Shown piece after piece: positions 24,894-35,594 of a stretch of DNA of 64,000 bases; within the stretch, counting starts at the first letter, position 1; every line of letters starts with the position of its first letter. This stretch comes from Primulina eburnea (Eukaryota > Streptophyta > Magnoliopsida > Lamiales > Gesneriaceae): positions 2,108,001 to 2,172,000 of the forward strand of contig NC_133116.1 of NCBI RefSeq assembly GCF_022965805.1, in the 5' to 3' direction. Both the position numbers and the translations under genes were made by a program. The notes beneath the pieces were generated by a model. The model saw only the letters and a list, made by a program, of their open reading frames with translations. It ran no database searches and was not told the DNA's origin.

Positions 24894-25650
24894 TGTTTTC
24901 TAGAGAGAGAGCGGGAACACGGATAATGCTGGTGAAGAATGACTCTCTGATTATTATGATTGGAACGGAGCACCTTTGCAGGAAAAGGTTCAAAAAAGGC
25001 TAATGTACAACTGATTGGGCTCCATGTTCTACGAAAATGGAGCCGTCCGTCGTCCCACCGTTGTACACGAAAAAGGCATGGCGTTAGCAATAACCTCCAC
25101 CAAACCACTAACGAACAAGAAGAGGTATCTTTTTCCGTGTCGGCACTTTAACGTTCTCACCTTTCATTCCCTTGAGTACTTTAAATAAAATAAAATAATT
25201 ATTATACTTTTAATTATGATTTTCAGCACATTTTAAATAAGTGCAAAATAAATTTCCAGCTATTTACAAATATATTAGCAGTAGACTACTAAATATTTAG
25301 GGTCTAAACTAGTTCACACTGACGAATTTTTCAATTTAAAAAATACTAACCTATTTTTATTTAGAGCATGAACAATTCATTATTAAACTTGTAAGAAAAT
25401 GCACAAATCGGCTCGACTCATTTTACGTATGTGTGATCGAAACATGTTAAATAAGAAAATGCATGCAAAGATGGCGTTAAAGATTATTAGTTTAATAAAA
25501 GTAGAAGAAACAAAAAAGTATGTGTTTATGCTAATAAAAATGTTTGATATATTGAAGTAATTGGGATCAAGATCTTCTGCAGTGGAAAACGCCCACAGCA
25601 GAGGATGCTATGCACCTTGTTTTAGTCCAACACTATTAAAAAAAACTTAT
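24894..25650. other. Upstream region of CYP97A and intergenic sequence
   Basis: A GA-rich stretch (about 24900-24925) directly precedes the CYP97A start on the minus strand and is probably 5' UTR. A GC-balanced patch continues to about 25150, then AT-rich intergenic DNA. No other gene recognised. Confidence 0.4.
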
Positions 25651-25654
25651 TTTT

Positions 25655-26105
25655 TTAAAAAAAATTGGTATCTTTATATTTTAATTTTTTCAAAATCAAA
25701 ATTATATTTTTTATATAAAAATATGTGACTAATAATCCAATTTAAAGTTACAATTTTATTTTGGTTACAAATATATATTGTAGGGGTAAAATGACGTATC
25801 TCTTATTAAATTTCATTTTAATATTAAAAAAAAATTGAATGTACCGTGGTTTTTTCTTGTTCGTTCGGAATCACATATTTGTAACAAAAAAATTAAATTT
25901 TTATTAACATTTTTTAAAAAAAAGAGTGAAAAAGTTATAAACAAAAAAATAACAAGAGAGACGTCATTTTACCCCCACAATATATATTTGTCACCAAAAA
26001 TAAAATTGTAACTTTAAATTGGATTATTAATCACATATTTTAATATAGAAATTATAATTTTTTTGAAATAATTAAAATATAAAAATATCAATTTTTTTTT
26101 TGTAA
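25655..26105. repeat. Foldback (long inverted repeat), arms ~145 bp
   Basis: The left arm (about 25665-25805) reads from TTGGTATCTTTATATTTTAA to GTAGGGGTAAAATGACGT. The right arm (about 25955-26100) is its inverse complement with few mismatches, including TTAAATTGGATTATTAATCA and CATTTTACCCCCACAATATA. The spacer is about 150 bp and AT-rich. No coding capacity. A transcript would form a long hairpin. Confidence 0.85.
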
Positions 26106-26371
26106 AAGCAAGATGTCACTCGACTTATTTGGATGGGCCGAAGAAATACGCTATGCCTTGCAATATTTTCCTAAAAAAATAGGCCTTACAATTATCCTTT
26201 CAATGCCACTTTTTTCCAAATATATTTGATTTATGTGATTTATGTCCTATTAATGCATGTGACTTTATTTTGTTAAATTTACTAGTCATGCAGCCCATCG
26301 TACTCTCCAGATGTTAAAGAAAATTCATGGATGAATTATTGACTGATTGAATCATCTGATCAGTCCAGGGT

Positions 26372-27112
26372 ACTACTCTAGGGTAACGTTTGGTTGAGGT
26401 GATTGGGTAGGATAGATAATTTTATCCTACTCTATCCGGTGTTTGGTTGGGGTGATTATTTAACCAAGTCAATCCCTCCTATGAATGATTAGGTTATATT
26501 AGGTAGGTTAAAATAATACTTTCTCATCCCCTAGGATTATTTATCCCACTCTTAATACCTCCTATTTTTCCAATTTTACCCTTCTCCTAAATTCAAACTC
26601 ACCACCACTTCCCGCCACCGACTGCCGCCTCCACAACCGCCGCCGGCCGACCACCGGTCGACCGCCGACGGACCGCCAACCACGGCCGAGCACCGGCCGA
26701 CAGTCGATGTACCGCCGGCAGACAGCTGTTTAGCGACGGTTTGTAAAAAACCGTCGCAAATAGCGACGGTTTTTTTTCAAACGGTCGCTAAATGTCAAAT
26801 TTTTTAGTAAGTAAAATAATTCAAAACCAGATCGGCGACGGTTTCTTAAAAACCGTCGCTATTAGCGACGGTTTTTAAAATCCGTCGCTAATTTTCCGGA
26901 TACTGCCACCATTTCCGACCGGCCGCCGCCGTCGCGAAGGGGAAGGGCAATTTCGTCTTTTCATCCAAAAATTCAAAATTATCCTACACTTAAAAGTCTT
27001 ACCAAACATAATATTATTTTACACAATATATTACAATCCTACCAAAATCATTTTCTTTATCATTTATGTACTAATCATTAGTTTATCCTATCCTTCCAAC
27101 CAAACGCAGCCT
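26372..27112. mobile_element. Non-autonomous GTTTGG-ended element with GCGACGG array (Harbinger/Tourist-like)
   Basis: Imperfect terminal inverted repeats: GGGTAACGTTTGGTTG at the left and, read inversely, GGCTGCGTTTGGTTGG at the right. Both ends are flanked by CTA/TAG, so the exact 3-bp duplication is ambiguous. Inside is a GC-rich patch built of CCGCCG/GACCGCCG words (26600-26720), an array of GCGACGGTTT units in both orientations (about 26731-26895) and a tail with AAGGGCAATTTCGTCTTTTC. No transposase is present. Family assignment is inferred from the ends only. Confidence 0.65.
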
Positions 27113-27143
27113 AGATATATTCATATTTTATTTTAGTTTCGTA

Positions 27144-27330
27144 TAGTTCTCCCCTCATTCATGAACTAATCAAAATACGGCAAATTAGTTCTTTCAACCT
27201 CTTATAATAATATATGTGGAATTACTTTGAGCGTTTTTTAAAGCTCAAAGATAACGGTTTATTTGTTTTTTCAACATCTTATAATTTTATTTTCTTATAG
27301 TTCTCCCCTCATTCATGAACTAATCAATAT
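27144..27330. repeat. Direct repeat pair TAGTTCTCCCCTCATTCATG
   Basis: A ~32-bp segment at 27144 recurs at 27298 (154 bp apart) with one or two differences. The neighbouring words TTCAACCTCTTATAAT and TTCAACATCTTATAAT also recur, so this is a diverged tandem duplication of about 154 bp. Confidence 0.7.
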
Positions 27331-27739
27331 ACTTTGATCTTTACAAAAACTGTGTCTGCACTAGGCTCGATTCCATCAAAAAGTAAACGATTTATATATG
27401 CAATCAATCGCCTTTGTCCCAATTTCTAGGTTTGTCCGCCCTTAATATGATCATAATATACGTAAAAATATTAACCAAACAAGAAAATTTCAAATAACAC
27501 AGTTTTTCTACGCATCAAGATCAAATCACCACTACCTATACATATATATTATATATAGTGGCAAAACCATAGAATAATAAACAATAAATCGCCTCACCTA
27601 AAACTAAGGCTTAATATTGATTCATCCGAACCTTGAGATTATACACCAAGAATTGTCAAATAAACCAAAATAAAAAGGCATTAAAATCCAGAAAACCCCC
27701 CGGATCACATCGAAAAGCAAACAATTTGACCCATCTGAC

Positions 27740-27741
<2 letters not shown>

Positions 27742-27777
<36 letters not shown>

Positions 27778-27903
27778 GTATATATAGCTCTAACCATATT
27801 ATATTTTTAATCCTAAGTATAATATATATATATATATACGTATATATAGCTCTAACCATATTATATTTTTAATCCTAAGTATAATATATATATATATATA
27901 TAC
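27742..27903. repeat. TA microsatellite with a 62-bp tandem duplication
   Basis: A (TA)n run at 27742-27776 is followed by two near-identical 62-bp units starting CGTATATATAGCTCTAACCA at 27777 and 27839, each ending in a TA run. Confidence 0.9.
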
Positions 27904-28019
27904 ACATCATATTATACGTATGAGTATCTGTATTAGTATATTTTGACATATAATGTGGGACATGAACCATCCATACATTTTGGGGCTATGACATGCAAGT
28001 ATGCCAGCTATGCTCAGTT

Positions 28020-28070
28020 TGAAGCTGAACACGTGGCTCATACCCTCCTGGTGCGACACGTGCCCATACG
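28020..28070 (+). promoter_or_regulatory. Pair of ABRE/G-box ACGTG elements upstream of the DREB2D-like gene
   Basis: ACGTGGC at 28031-28037 and the G-box CACGTG (followed by CC) at 28057-28062, about 26 bp apart and about 650 bp upstream of the DREB2D-like start. Paired ACGT cores are the known arrangement of ABA-responsive elements bound by AREB/ABF bZIP factors. Linkage to this gene is inferred. Confidence 0.4.
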
Positions 28071-28709
28071 CATAAAAGATAAGCCAAGCGCCGCTTCGTA
28101 ATCTGTACAGGCACTTGGTCGATCCTACTGCGTTTCTCGATCGTATGATCGATGTACCAGAATTATTGCTCATTTTTTAAAGTTTAAGCTGGTACATAAT
28201 AATGTAGACAAAATTATTGGATATAGACGGCTGTCAGTTAATGATTTTGATTTCGATGTACATCGATGCTATCAAATCAAAGCGTTACCTGGATCAGGAG
28301 AATTCAGGTGAAAATTGGATATAGTTGGGTTTGAGTGCCTTGACAGATCGTCATTTGTATCACCGATAAAACGTTAAAATTATTGGAAAATCCACGAGAA
28401 AACTACACTTATTGAATATTGCAAATTAGTTTCCTTAAAATTATAATTTTGTAAATCTAATATTATAATTATTTAAAAAGTTCAAATGTGTTTGGAGAAG
28501 TAAAAAAGAATCATTAATCACATCCAAACATATATAATTACGAGTGAGATAAATGAATGGTGTGGCGGTGATGACACCCACGGCTTTAACTTTGTTAAAC
28601 GACGACACGTTTCACTGCTTCACCTTGCTGACACTTATTTGCCGAAACCCTCCTGACAAAAAAGAATACCCTACATTTGAAGCAGGGAAAATTAAGGAGC
28701 TGATATATC
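28071..28709 (+). promoter_or_regulatory. Proximal upstream region of DREB2D-like gene, with an overlapping upstream ATG
   Basis: A TATA-like CATATATAAT lies near 28528. Two upstream ATGs (28553 and 28571) share one frame that runs to 28783, past the main ATG at 28710 in another frame. Either could act as an overlapping upstream ORF if it lies inside the transcript. The frame has no protein signature. Confidence 0.35.
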
Positions 28710-29153
28710 ATGGAGCCGGTGAAGAAGACGACTGTGGGGCGGTCCAGAAAGGGTTGCATGCGTGGCAAAGGCGGACCGGATAACGCGCTCTGCACCTACA
28801 GGGGAGTCCGCCAGCGGACATGGGGCAAGTGGGTCGCTGAGATCCGCGAGCCCAACCGCGGGGCAAGAGTATGGCTCGGGACTTTCAACACGTCCCTCGA
28901 AGCCGCGTATGCTTACGACGACGCTTCTCGGCGCCTCTATGGCTCGAGCGCAAAGCTCAACCTCCCGCCTCCTGCAGCGGACCACAACAGCGACAGCTGT
29001 GGAGAGACCGTTCTTCCTACGTTTCCAACTAGTGAGATGAGTGAAGATTTATGGGTGCAGGGTTGTCATCATGGAGATGAAGCGAATTGCTACGAATTGT
29101 GGGACACACCGGTGGCTCCGTCTCTGCTTGATGATAAGCAAGATTCGAGCTGA
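28710..29153 (+). CDS. DREB2D-like AP2/ERF transcription factor (DREB A-2)
   Basis: Intronless, 147 residues. The N-terminus holds the A-2 signature [16 protein letters not shown] (basic, likely nuclear import). It is followed by one AP2 domain at about residues 29-86: [19 protein letters not shown], then [20 protein letters not shown] and [11 protein letters not shown]. Val14 and Glu19 of the domain (in WVAEIREP) fit DRE (CCGAC) binding rather than the GCC box. The text around the domain is closest to DREB2D as I remember it. The C-terminus is acidic (SEDLWVQ, YELWDT) but short: Arabidopsis DREB2D is about 206 residues, so the activation region is reduced. Known role: activation of drought/heat genes in the nucleus. 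Single exon, no lesions. Confidence 0.92.
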   Translation: MEPVKKTTVGRSRKGCMRGKGGPDNALCTYRGVRQRTWGKWVAEIREPNRGARVWLGTFNTSLEAAYAYDDASRRLYGSSAKLNLPPPAADHNSDSCGETVLPTFPTSEMSEDLWVQGCHHGDEANCYELWDTPVAPSLLDDKQDSS

Positions 29154-29520
29154 CCGGAATTCCAACCAGAAAATAGTTCTCTCCCTCAATGGGAATGGAC
29201 TATATAGGAATTCAATATCCTTATATTTTCATATACTAGCTAGTTATCTAGATCAAATAAACCTTGGTTTTTAATGTGTGATTTTGTTCTTTTTCGGTGT
29301 TTGGACGCAGACATACGGGGTGACAATCGTTGAGGGAACTTGCACGCAAAAAGCGTTAATTATGCATTTTGTTTTTGGGTGATGCGCGTGTCTCTGTCTT
29401 TAATAGCATGATTCTACGGGTGCCGTGCCCTTAAGTAGTACCTTCTTCTTGGTGTGGTTTTTGTATCATATCCGTATATTAAGCTGGATTATTGGGAGGC
29501 AATCAAATTAGGTTATGGTA
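29154..29520. other. 3' flank of the DREB2D-like gene
   Basis: AT-rich. Probable 3' UTR up to about 29280; no polyadenylation signal assigned with confidence. Confidence 0.35.
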
Positions 29521-29710
29521 AAATTTGTGTGAGATGATCTAACGTGTCATATTTTGTGATACAAATATCTTATTTGGGTCATCCATGAAAAAATATTATT
29601 TTTTATGCTAAGGGTATTACTTTTTATTGTGAATATCAGTAGAGTTGACTCGTCTCACTGTTACTTTTTATTGTCAATATTGATAGGATTGTGAATATCA
29701 CAAAAAACCT
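29521..29710. repeat. Palindrome-ended MITE-like repeat, copy 7 (rearranged right end)
   Basis: Left end TTTGTGTGAGATGATCTAAC, clear core TATCTTATTTGGGTCATCCA and TATTGTGAATATCAGTAGAG. The core segment TACTTTTTATTGT is partly repeated after 29660, so the right end looks duplicated and truncated. Confidence 0.8.
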
Positions 29711-31380
29711 AGTCTTAGTTTAAACTATTCTAACTACTAAATAAATCATTACAAAATTATGATGCTATCAACGGTCATCTAAAAAAGTGAAATTTTCTTA
29801 TTATTTGATTCACGTCTGAAAACCGAATTGATACTTGAATACTTGATGCGTGGATTTCCCTTTTCTTCAGACTTTAGAAAATTAGAACACGATAAATTCA
29901 TTAAATTAATATAGTGGCTGCTCACTTTGTTGTTTAGTGAAAAAAAATTGTGAAAGAAATTTATGCAAGTGAATTATATATTGAAATTAAAAATATATAT
30001 ATGAGAAAATAAATTAGTTTTTAATCTGAGTATACATGCTTTAGTAATCGAAATATGTGGCATCACCAATAGGAGAAAAGAAATTGATATTATTCATTAA
30101 TAACAAGCAAGGATTGGTTTTGGAAACTAAGATTTGAAATATATAATAACTAAAATTATCCAAATAAATGAAATTTTGGAATTAAAGACTTTGCAATAAA
30201 ATTTTCGAGTAAAAAACAGATCCTAAAATATGCTATGGTCAAAATGCTTTGTGAGTCATGACGAGTTATGACCATCAATCTTAATTGTCCTTTTAACCTA
30301 CTAATAATAATTGCAACTGCCCATTAATATTAGCTGGAATTTGGAGGCTTCATTGCACATATATATATATACAGCGATCCATTTCGCACCAATTCAATTA
30401 GCACAAATACAGATGTTCTCCTAAAATAATTCATTAATTTCTCTATTTTTCGATATATTAACTGATATTATTTTGTGCTTCAATGAAAATCGGTAACGGA
30501 CAACATCAAAAGTTTTGTTATCTTTGCTCTGATTTTGGCACTAGGAAATCTGGTCAATTTCGCAAAAGGAAAGGCATACTCCGTATTTGGAGAGTCGTCG
30601 AAGGACAATGGCAACAACTACCTTGTAACGAACTGTACTTTTACTATTTAAAAATGTACGGAAAAATTTAAAATTTTCTTGAGTGCGAAAATAAAGTCAA
30701 TACGGTCATCACTACATCATCCATTCACCGATAAAATTTTTTTTAAAAGATAATCTTGCTCAAATCGTCTCGCACCAAACATAAAATCAGAGTATAAATA
30801 TTCTCATGCTTAAAATCTTTAAAATAAAGTGGGCGGTCCTCGGGTCTAGCCTCCCGCTCAGTCCAAGTCTGCCCTTTGATCGCCACCTCCTGTCTATTCA
30901 ACAACATACTCACCTGCATCGACCAAGTCTAGTGAGTCTAAAGGTTCACGTGGACCTCAAATTTATACGGGACGTCACAATACCTAGTCACCACCGTCAG
31001 TTTCGACGCACCACCTCACGGATTCGACTACCTTTCTTATACTGTAGCGTCTTGAGACGCATGACGTGAACATCGGCAATTTCTTGGATTTTAATAATTG
31101 AATTAACCAAAAACATTAAGCTTTCCCAAATATTTTGAATCTAAAAATAAATTAAACTTTATTCAACAAATTCACTTCTTACAACCCAAAGAAAAACCAA
31201 ACTTAATGTTCAACTTATTTAAAATAATTGTCAACACTACATAAAGAACTAATAATTTTTCTAGTCGAATCAACATCCTCAGAATTCAATAGATTCTTGA
31301 TCTTCTATCCCATTTTATGAAAGGAAATGTAAAGGGTAAACAATATGACCGTCATTCAATATAGAGAACATATTTTCAAG
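29711..31380. other. AT-rich intergenic region
   Basis: No gene recognised. A GC-richer patch at about 30830-31070 (GGTCCTCGGGTCTAGCCTCC; CATCGACCAAGTCTAGTGAG) has the look of a retroelement or LTR fragment, but no boundary or protein motif could be fixed. Confidence 0.35.
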
Positions 31381-31392
31381 TTTAAACACATA

Positions 31393-31507
31393 ATATTTAT
31401 ATTGCAGATTTTGCTATTATATCAGAATTTTGTTATAATATGATGATAGATTGTATATTGATATTTATATTGCAGATTTTGCTATTATATCAGAATTTTG
31501 TTATAAT
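31393..31507. repeat. Perfect 47-bp direct repeat, period 68 bp
   Basis: ATATTTATATTGCAGATTTT... occurs at 31393 and again at 31461; the ~47-bp units look identical. Recent tandem duplication in non-coding DNA. Confidence 0.9.
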
Positions 31508-32006
31508 TTTGATGAACTTTTATATTCGATGTTACCTAATATTTTGATAAATTGAATTTTTGTATTGAATTTTTTGTGGCGATAAAAATCGTGGTGCATG
31601 TATCATCAGTCAAACATTGAATCGGAGTTAGGTGGATAGGATATTTGTCATGATCAATCCTTTTGTGCGTATATATAAAATACATTCAAAATTAGTTTAT
31701 TTTTTCCTTCTTTCCTCCAAAAAAAGTACTGGGTATTATATGTAACCCTGTAAAAATATACAACAAGCATATCTGTGTGCGTTTATGTGAGAAAGAAGGG
31801 GGTGATACTGATAGTGATGGGAAGAATTGGATAGAGGTCATTTTCGAAGTTCAATTTTGTGTTGGGCTGTTTTAGGGTTTAAAGAGGAGAGCATGGACTT
31901 GGAATTGAAGATTGTCTGTTTTTACCCAGTAATGGTTTCTGATCAGCACTATTCCTGGTTTTGATTTCTTTCTTTCTTTGTTCTCACTTAGATTACACTG
32001 AATGAA

Positions 32007-33971
32007 ATGGTTACTGTTTATTTAAGCAAACTTGAAGGGTTTTCGATTTTTCTTATTTATATTCTGGTCTTGGCATCCTTTCTTGTCATTTTCTCCGAAA
32101 AGTCTTTGGCCATTTCCAGTACCGATTTGAAGCACGCATGGCTTGAAAGGATTCAGAGGCATTTGGAGAAGATTAATATATAAGCCTTCTGTACTCATCA
32201 TTCAGGTCACTCTAGTTTATTCATCATGATTAACTCATACTGATATATTTCGAGATTATGTCTGTGTGTGTGTAATTTTCCATTATTTTGTTGGTTTTCT
32301 CTCGATTATTTTCAGAGCCCAGATGGAGATATTATCGACTGTCTGCATAAAAGAAAACAGCCGGCTTTGGATCATCCTCTTCTTAAGAATCACAAGATCC
32401 AGGTACACATCAGTGGAACTCTCAAATTTTCTCTCTTTGTGACTCTCTTTCACGCACAAAAATCCAAAAAAGTACTTGTACGTGGGATTGACGTCGAGAT
32501 GAGGATGATCCGTACTTGTGGAATCCTCGATAAAAATGAAAAAAATTTCTTCTCAAGTGTATCTGCATATATACACAATTTAGTCATTTGAATCATCCTC
32601 GACAACCCGCATACAGAGAATTCGGCCAGAAATGCCAAAGATGATGAAAATGGCCAAAACACAAGGAGTGGCTCACAAGAATAGTGACAACACCAGTCAT
32701 ATTGGTGGAAGATCAAAGACTAACGCTTCGTTTGGTTTGGCAGATAAAAGAGTGGATTGTGTAATAATAATTATTTGTCATTTGTTCTTCTCACTGATTG
32801 ATAGGCCCAATTTTATCTCTGGGCCTGTGCAAATTGGACGAATCTGCTGCTCTTCACGCAAACTACGTCTTGCAAGTGCTTAATGACCCTTCAAATTCTA
32901 ATGCCATCTATAGAAAGTTCCTTTTCTGACAAGAGTTTAAGTTTCTGTAGAACAACACGAGAGTGTAAATTTTAGAATTACAATTCATCTAAATATTTGA
33001 AAATGTAAATAAGTTGCAGATGACATTTCAAATTCACGGTTCTGATGTTGGATAATGGAATGACATCTCAATCCAAGGTATCATGATCAAGAAAAACATG
33101 TGAATACCAATTTTTTTCCCCTTGAAAACAAAAGCGTTGCCAAACTGCTGCTACTATCTCTTGCATAAAACAAGCAACGCGAAGACAAAATTGAAAATAA
33201 CACAGTTTGATTCTTGCCACCTAAATATTAGATGTTCAGTCGAAATACTTCCTTGTAAAGTTCTAATCCCTTAGGAAGGTAGAACTGCACTGACGGTATC
33301 AAATCAGCTATTTATTTTCCCAACTGTCCTATCAAACTTTAACTCATCCTCGTGTGGAAGGTCTAAAAAACAAAATTATAACTCGTCTATCAAAAGTAGT
33401 TGAATAAAATTTAAACTTCCTTTGTCATCATCCAGGATCCAAAACTGGGCCATTGGTGGATGGGCTTGGAGACAACACATTGGTGGGATATTGGCCTGCT
33501 GAGATTTTCATACATTTATCGGACCGGGCCACGATGGTGGAATGGGGAGGAGAGATTGTGAATTCTCGGGCCAAAGACGAGAACACATCTACTAAAATGG
33601 GCTCAGGCCATTTCGCAGATGATGGGTTTGGTGGAGCGAGCTATTTCAAAAATCTAGAGATCGTGGACTCAGACAGCAGCCTAAGCTCGGCCCAAGATAT
33701 TACGACCCTAGCCGATAACGCAAATTGTTACGACATCAAGAGGTTCGTTCGATCGTGGGTGTGGGGGCAATGTCCACACCACATATGAATGGTTGAGATT
33801 CCACTTTATGGGAAAAAAAAATTAAAAAAAAATTGGACCAGAAAAAATTCCGGCCATTGGATGTAACCTACGGGTAAGATGGAATAATCCAACATCAAGA
33901 GCTCATACAACATAGATTGGGGCACATATTTCTACTATGGTGGGCCAGGGAAAAGTCAAAATTGCCCATGA
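32007..33971 (+). pseudogene. Neprosin (DUF4409/DUF239) family pseudogene
   Basis: Exon remains in gene order. 32007-32205 encodes a hydrophobic signal-like start and LERIQRHLEKIN, broken by a 4-bp ATAT insertion before the frame resumes as KPSVLIIQ. 32316-32402 encodes [20 protein letters not shown]. 32617-~32745 encodes RIRPEMPKMMKM and a diverged continuation. 33435-33742 encodes DPKLGHWWMGLGDNTLVGYW through MVEWGGEIVNSR, MGSGHFADDGFGGASYFKNL and NCYDIK. 33901-33971 encodes SYNIDWGTYFYYGGPGKSQN, then CP and stop. The central exons, including the first half of the neprosin domain, are absent between ~32745 and 33435. The last exon is split by a 149-bp insertion that adds a stop. Active members are extracellular glutamic peptidases with a propeptide; this copy cannot make one. 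Confidence 0.9.
33733..33901. mobile_element. 149-bp insertion with 10-bp target duplication in the last neprosin exon
   Basis: ACATCAAGAG occurs at 33733-33742 and 33892-33901, bracketing 149 bp. Removing one copy plus the insertion restores an open neprosin frame (NCYDIK, SSYNIDWGTYFYYGG). A duplication of 9-11 bp is usual for Mutator-like elements, but I see no clear terminal inverted repeat, so the class is open. A pair of poly-A/T stretches sits in the middle. Confidence 0.8.
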
Positions 33972-34127
33972 TTACCAATTTATTTATTTTTTAAAAAAAT
34001 ATAAAATTCTAAGAGAGTGGAATTATGTACAATCTCCAAAAATGTTTCCGTTTTGTTTTTGTGGCAAATTTTGTATTGGAATATTATATTTATTGGTAGT
34101 ATAAAGTGTATTTCACTATTGAAAAAA
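33972..34127. other. Intergenic region after the neprosin pseudogene
   Basis: AT-rich, nothing recognised. Confidence 0.4.
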
Positions 34128-34292
34128 ACTTGTATGAGACGGTTTCGCGGGTCGTATTTTGTGAGACATATATCTTATTTGGGTCATCAATGAAAAATAT
34201 TACTTTTTACACTAAGAGTATTATTTTTTATTGTGAATATTGGTGAGGTTGACCCGTCTCACAGATAAAGATTCGTGAGACCGTATAACAAA
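34128..34292. repeat. Palindrome-ended MITE-like repeat, copy 8 (full length)
   Basis: Left end CTTGTATGAGACGGTTTCGC, core ATATCTTATTTGGGTCATCA and GTTGACCCGTCTCACAGATA, right end TTCGTGAGACCGTATAAC. Confidence 0.9.
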
Positions 34293-34572
34293 AGACCTAC
34301 TCTTCTCTATTTTAGTTTCTTTCACCAATGTCTGATTTGATTAAATTTAGTGTTATGCATGTATATGAAAGAAAAACCAGATTTACATTGTAAAAGCAAA
34401 TATAGTGAGAGTCAAAGAAGTAAATGATGGATTAATAGGTTCTGCTGATCGATCTTACAAATTGTGATTCTTATGTGTTTATTCGTTTGACACTTTATTC
34501 ATGCAATTAAACAAATATGTTTACTGTATTGACATCAGAGTAAGGTGGATACGATTGGACATACAACTCTTC

Positions 34573-34697
34573 CGTGAGATATATCGATTTGATCTCTATT
34601 TAAAATGAAACAATAATTTTAACATAAAAAAGTAATATTATTTCATGACATCTGTCTTACAAAATTAACTTATGATACGGTTTGATAGGATATTTTG
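34573..34697. repeat. Palindrome-ended repeat, copy 9 (degenerate)
   Basis: Core AAAAAAGTAATATTATTTCA recognisable; ends largely lost. Confidence 0.55.
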
Positions 34698-35042
34698 TGT
34701 ACTAAATAGTTAGATTGACACTTTATGTTTTAAAAATTCCAACCTAAATTACTAAAGTCACCACTTTGTACAAATATTAATGGTATCCAATTAGGCAAAT
34801 CAATTTGGTGAAAAAAAAAAAAAACTTTCTTGGCATCCGTACAACGTAAGAAAACAAAGATGTTTCCAAACTCGTAGAGCATCCACATTCGTTGGGTGTT
34901 TAAACATCCACCAACTCATCAAAAAGCATGAGGTCCACTGCCACATAATCATTATAACAACATATCTCTTTTAACCACATTCCTTTTAACATTCAAACTC
35001 ATTATTTATGGGTCCCACTGCCACATACTCATTGTAACAAGA
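34698..35042. other. Intergenic region
   Basis: AT-rich. The phrase CACTGCCACATA(A/C)TCATT recurs at about 34938 and 35017 with similar surroundings, a diverged ~80-bp duplication. No gene. Confidence 0.45.
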
Positions 35043-35220
35043 GTGTGTCTAATGTGAGACCGTCTCACGGATCTTAATTTGTGAGACGGGTCAACCCTAT
35101 GGATATTCACAATAAAAAGTAATACTCTTAGCATAAAAAGTAATATTTTTTCATTGATTACCCTAATAAGATACCCGTCTCACAAATACGACTCGTGAGA
35201 CCGTCTCACACAAGTTTTTG
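35043..35220. repeat. Palindrome-ended MITE-like repeat, copy 10 (best-preserved)
   Basis: Both ends intact: AATGTGAGACCGTCTCACGG and CGTGAGACCGTCTCACACAA. A second inward half-site (TTGTGAGACGGGTC and ACCCGTCTCACAAA) makes each end a nested palindrome. The core is GATATTCACAATAAAAAGTA. Confidence 0.95.
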
Positions 35221-35435
35221 CCTTATAACAATATATGTCTTTTACGCACATTCTTTTGAACATTCAAATTCAATAATTAAATATTTAAAATAAAAAATAA
35301 AATATATACAATGGTTTACAAATAAAAATTAAAAAAAATTACAAATTTATTTTTTTAAAAAAAAACCTGAAAGTCAAAATTTTAAAACAAAATTTGAATG
35401 AATTTTTTTAAAAAAAAAACCGAAATGTGTAAGCA

Positions 35436-35484
35436 AATCACCGACGGTTTTTGAAAATCCGTCGCTAAATAGCTACGGTTATAA
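35436..35484. repeat. Isolated GACGGTTT/CCGTCGCTAAA module
   Basis: CACCGACGGTTTTTGAAAAT followed by CCGTCGCTAAATAGCTACGG: one inverted pair of the module found at 26731-26895, 46224-46512 and 56938-57060. Confidence 0.7.
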
Positions 35485-35594
35485 CAGACAACTTTAAAAT
35501 ATGATTCCATAATTTTTTTTATTCGGATTATATTATATATAATATAAGGTTAATTGAAATTATTAACGTCTGAATTTATAAAGATATAAGATTT

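Noticed and set aside
28692..28985. 97-codon minus-strand frame over the AP2 domain
   Set aside because: Shadow caused by the high GC content of the AP2 coding region.
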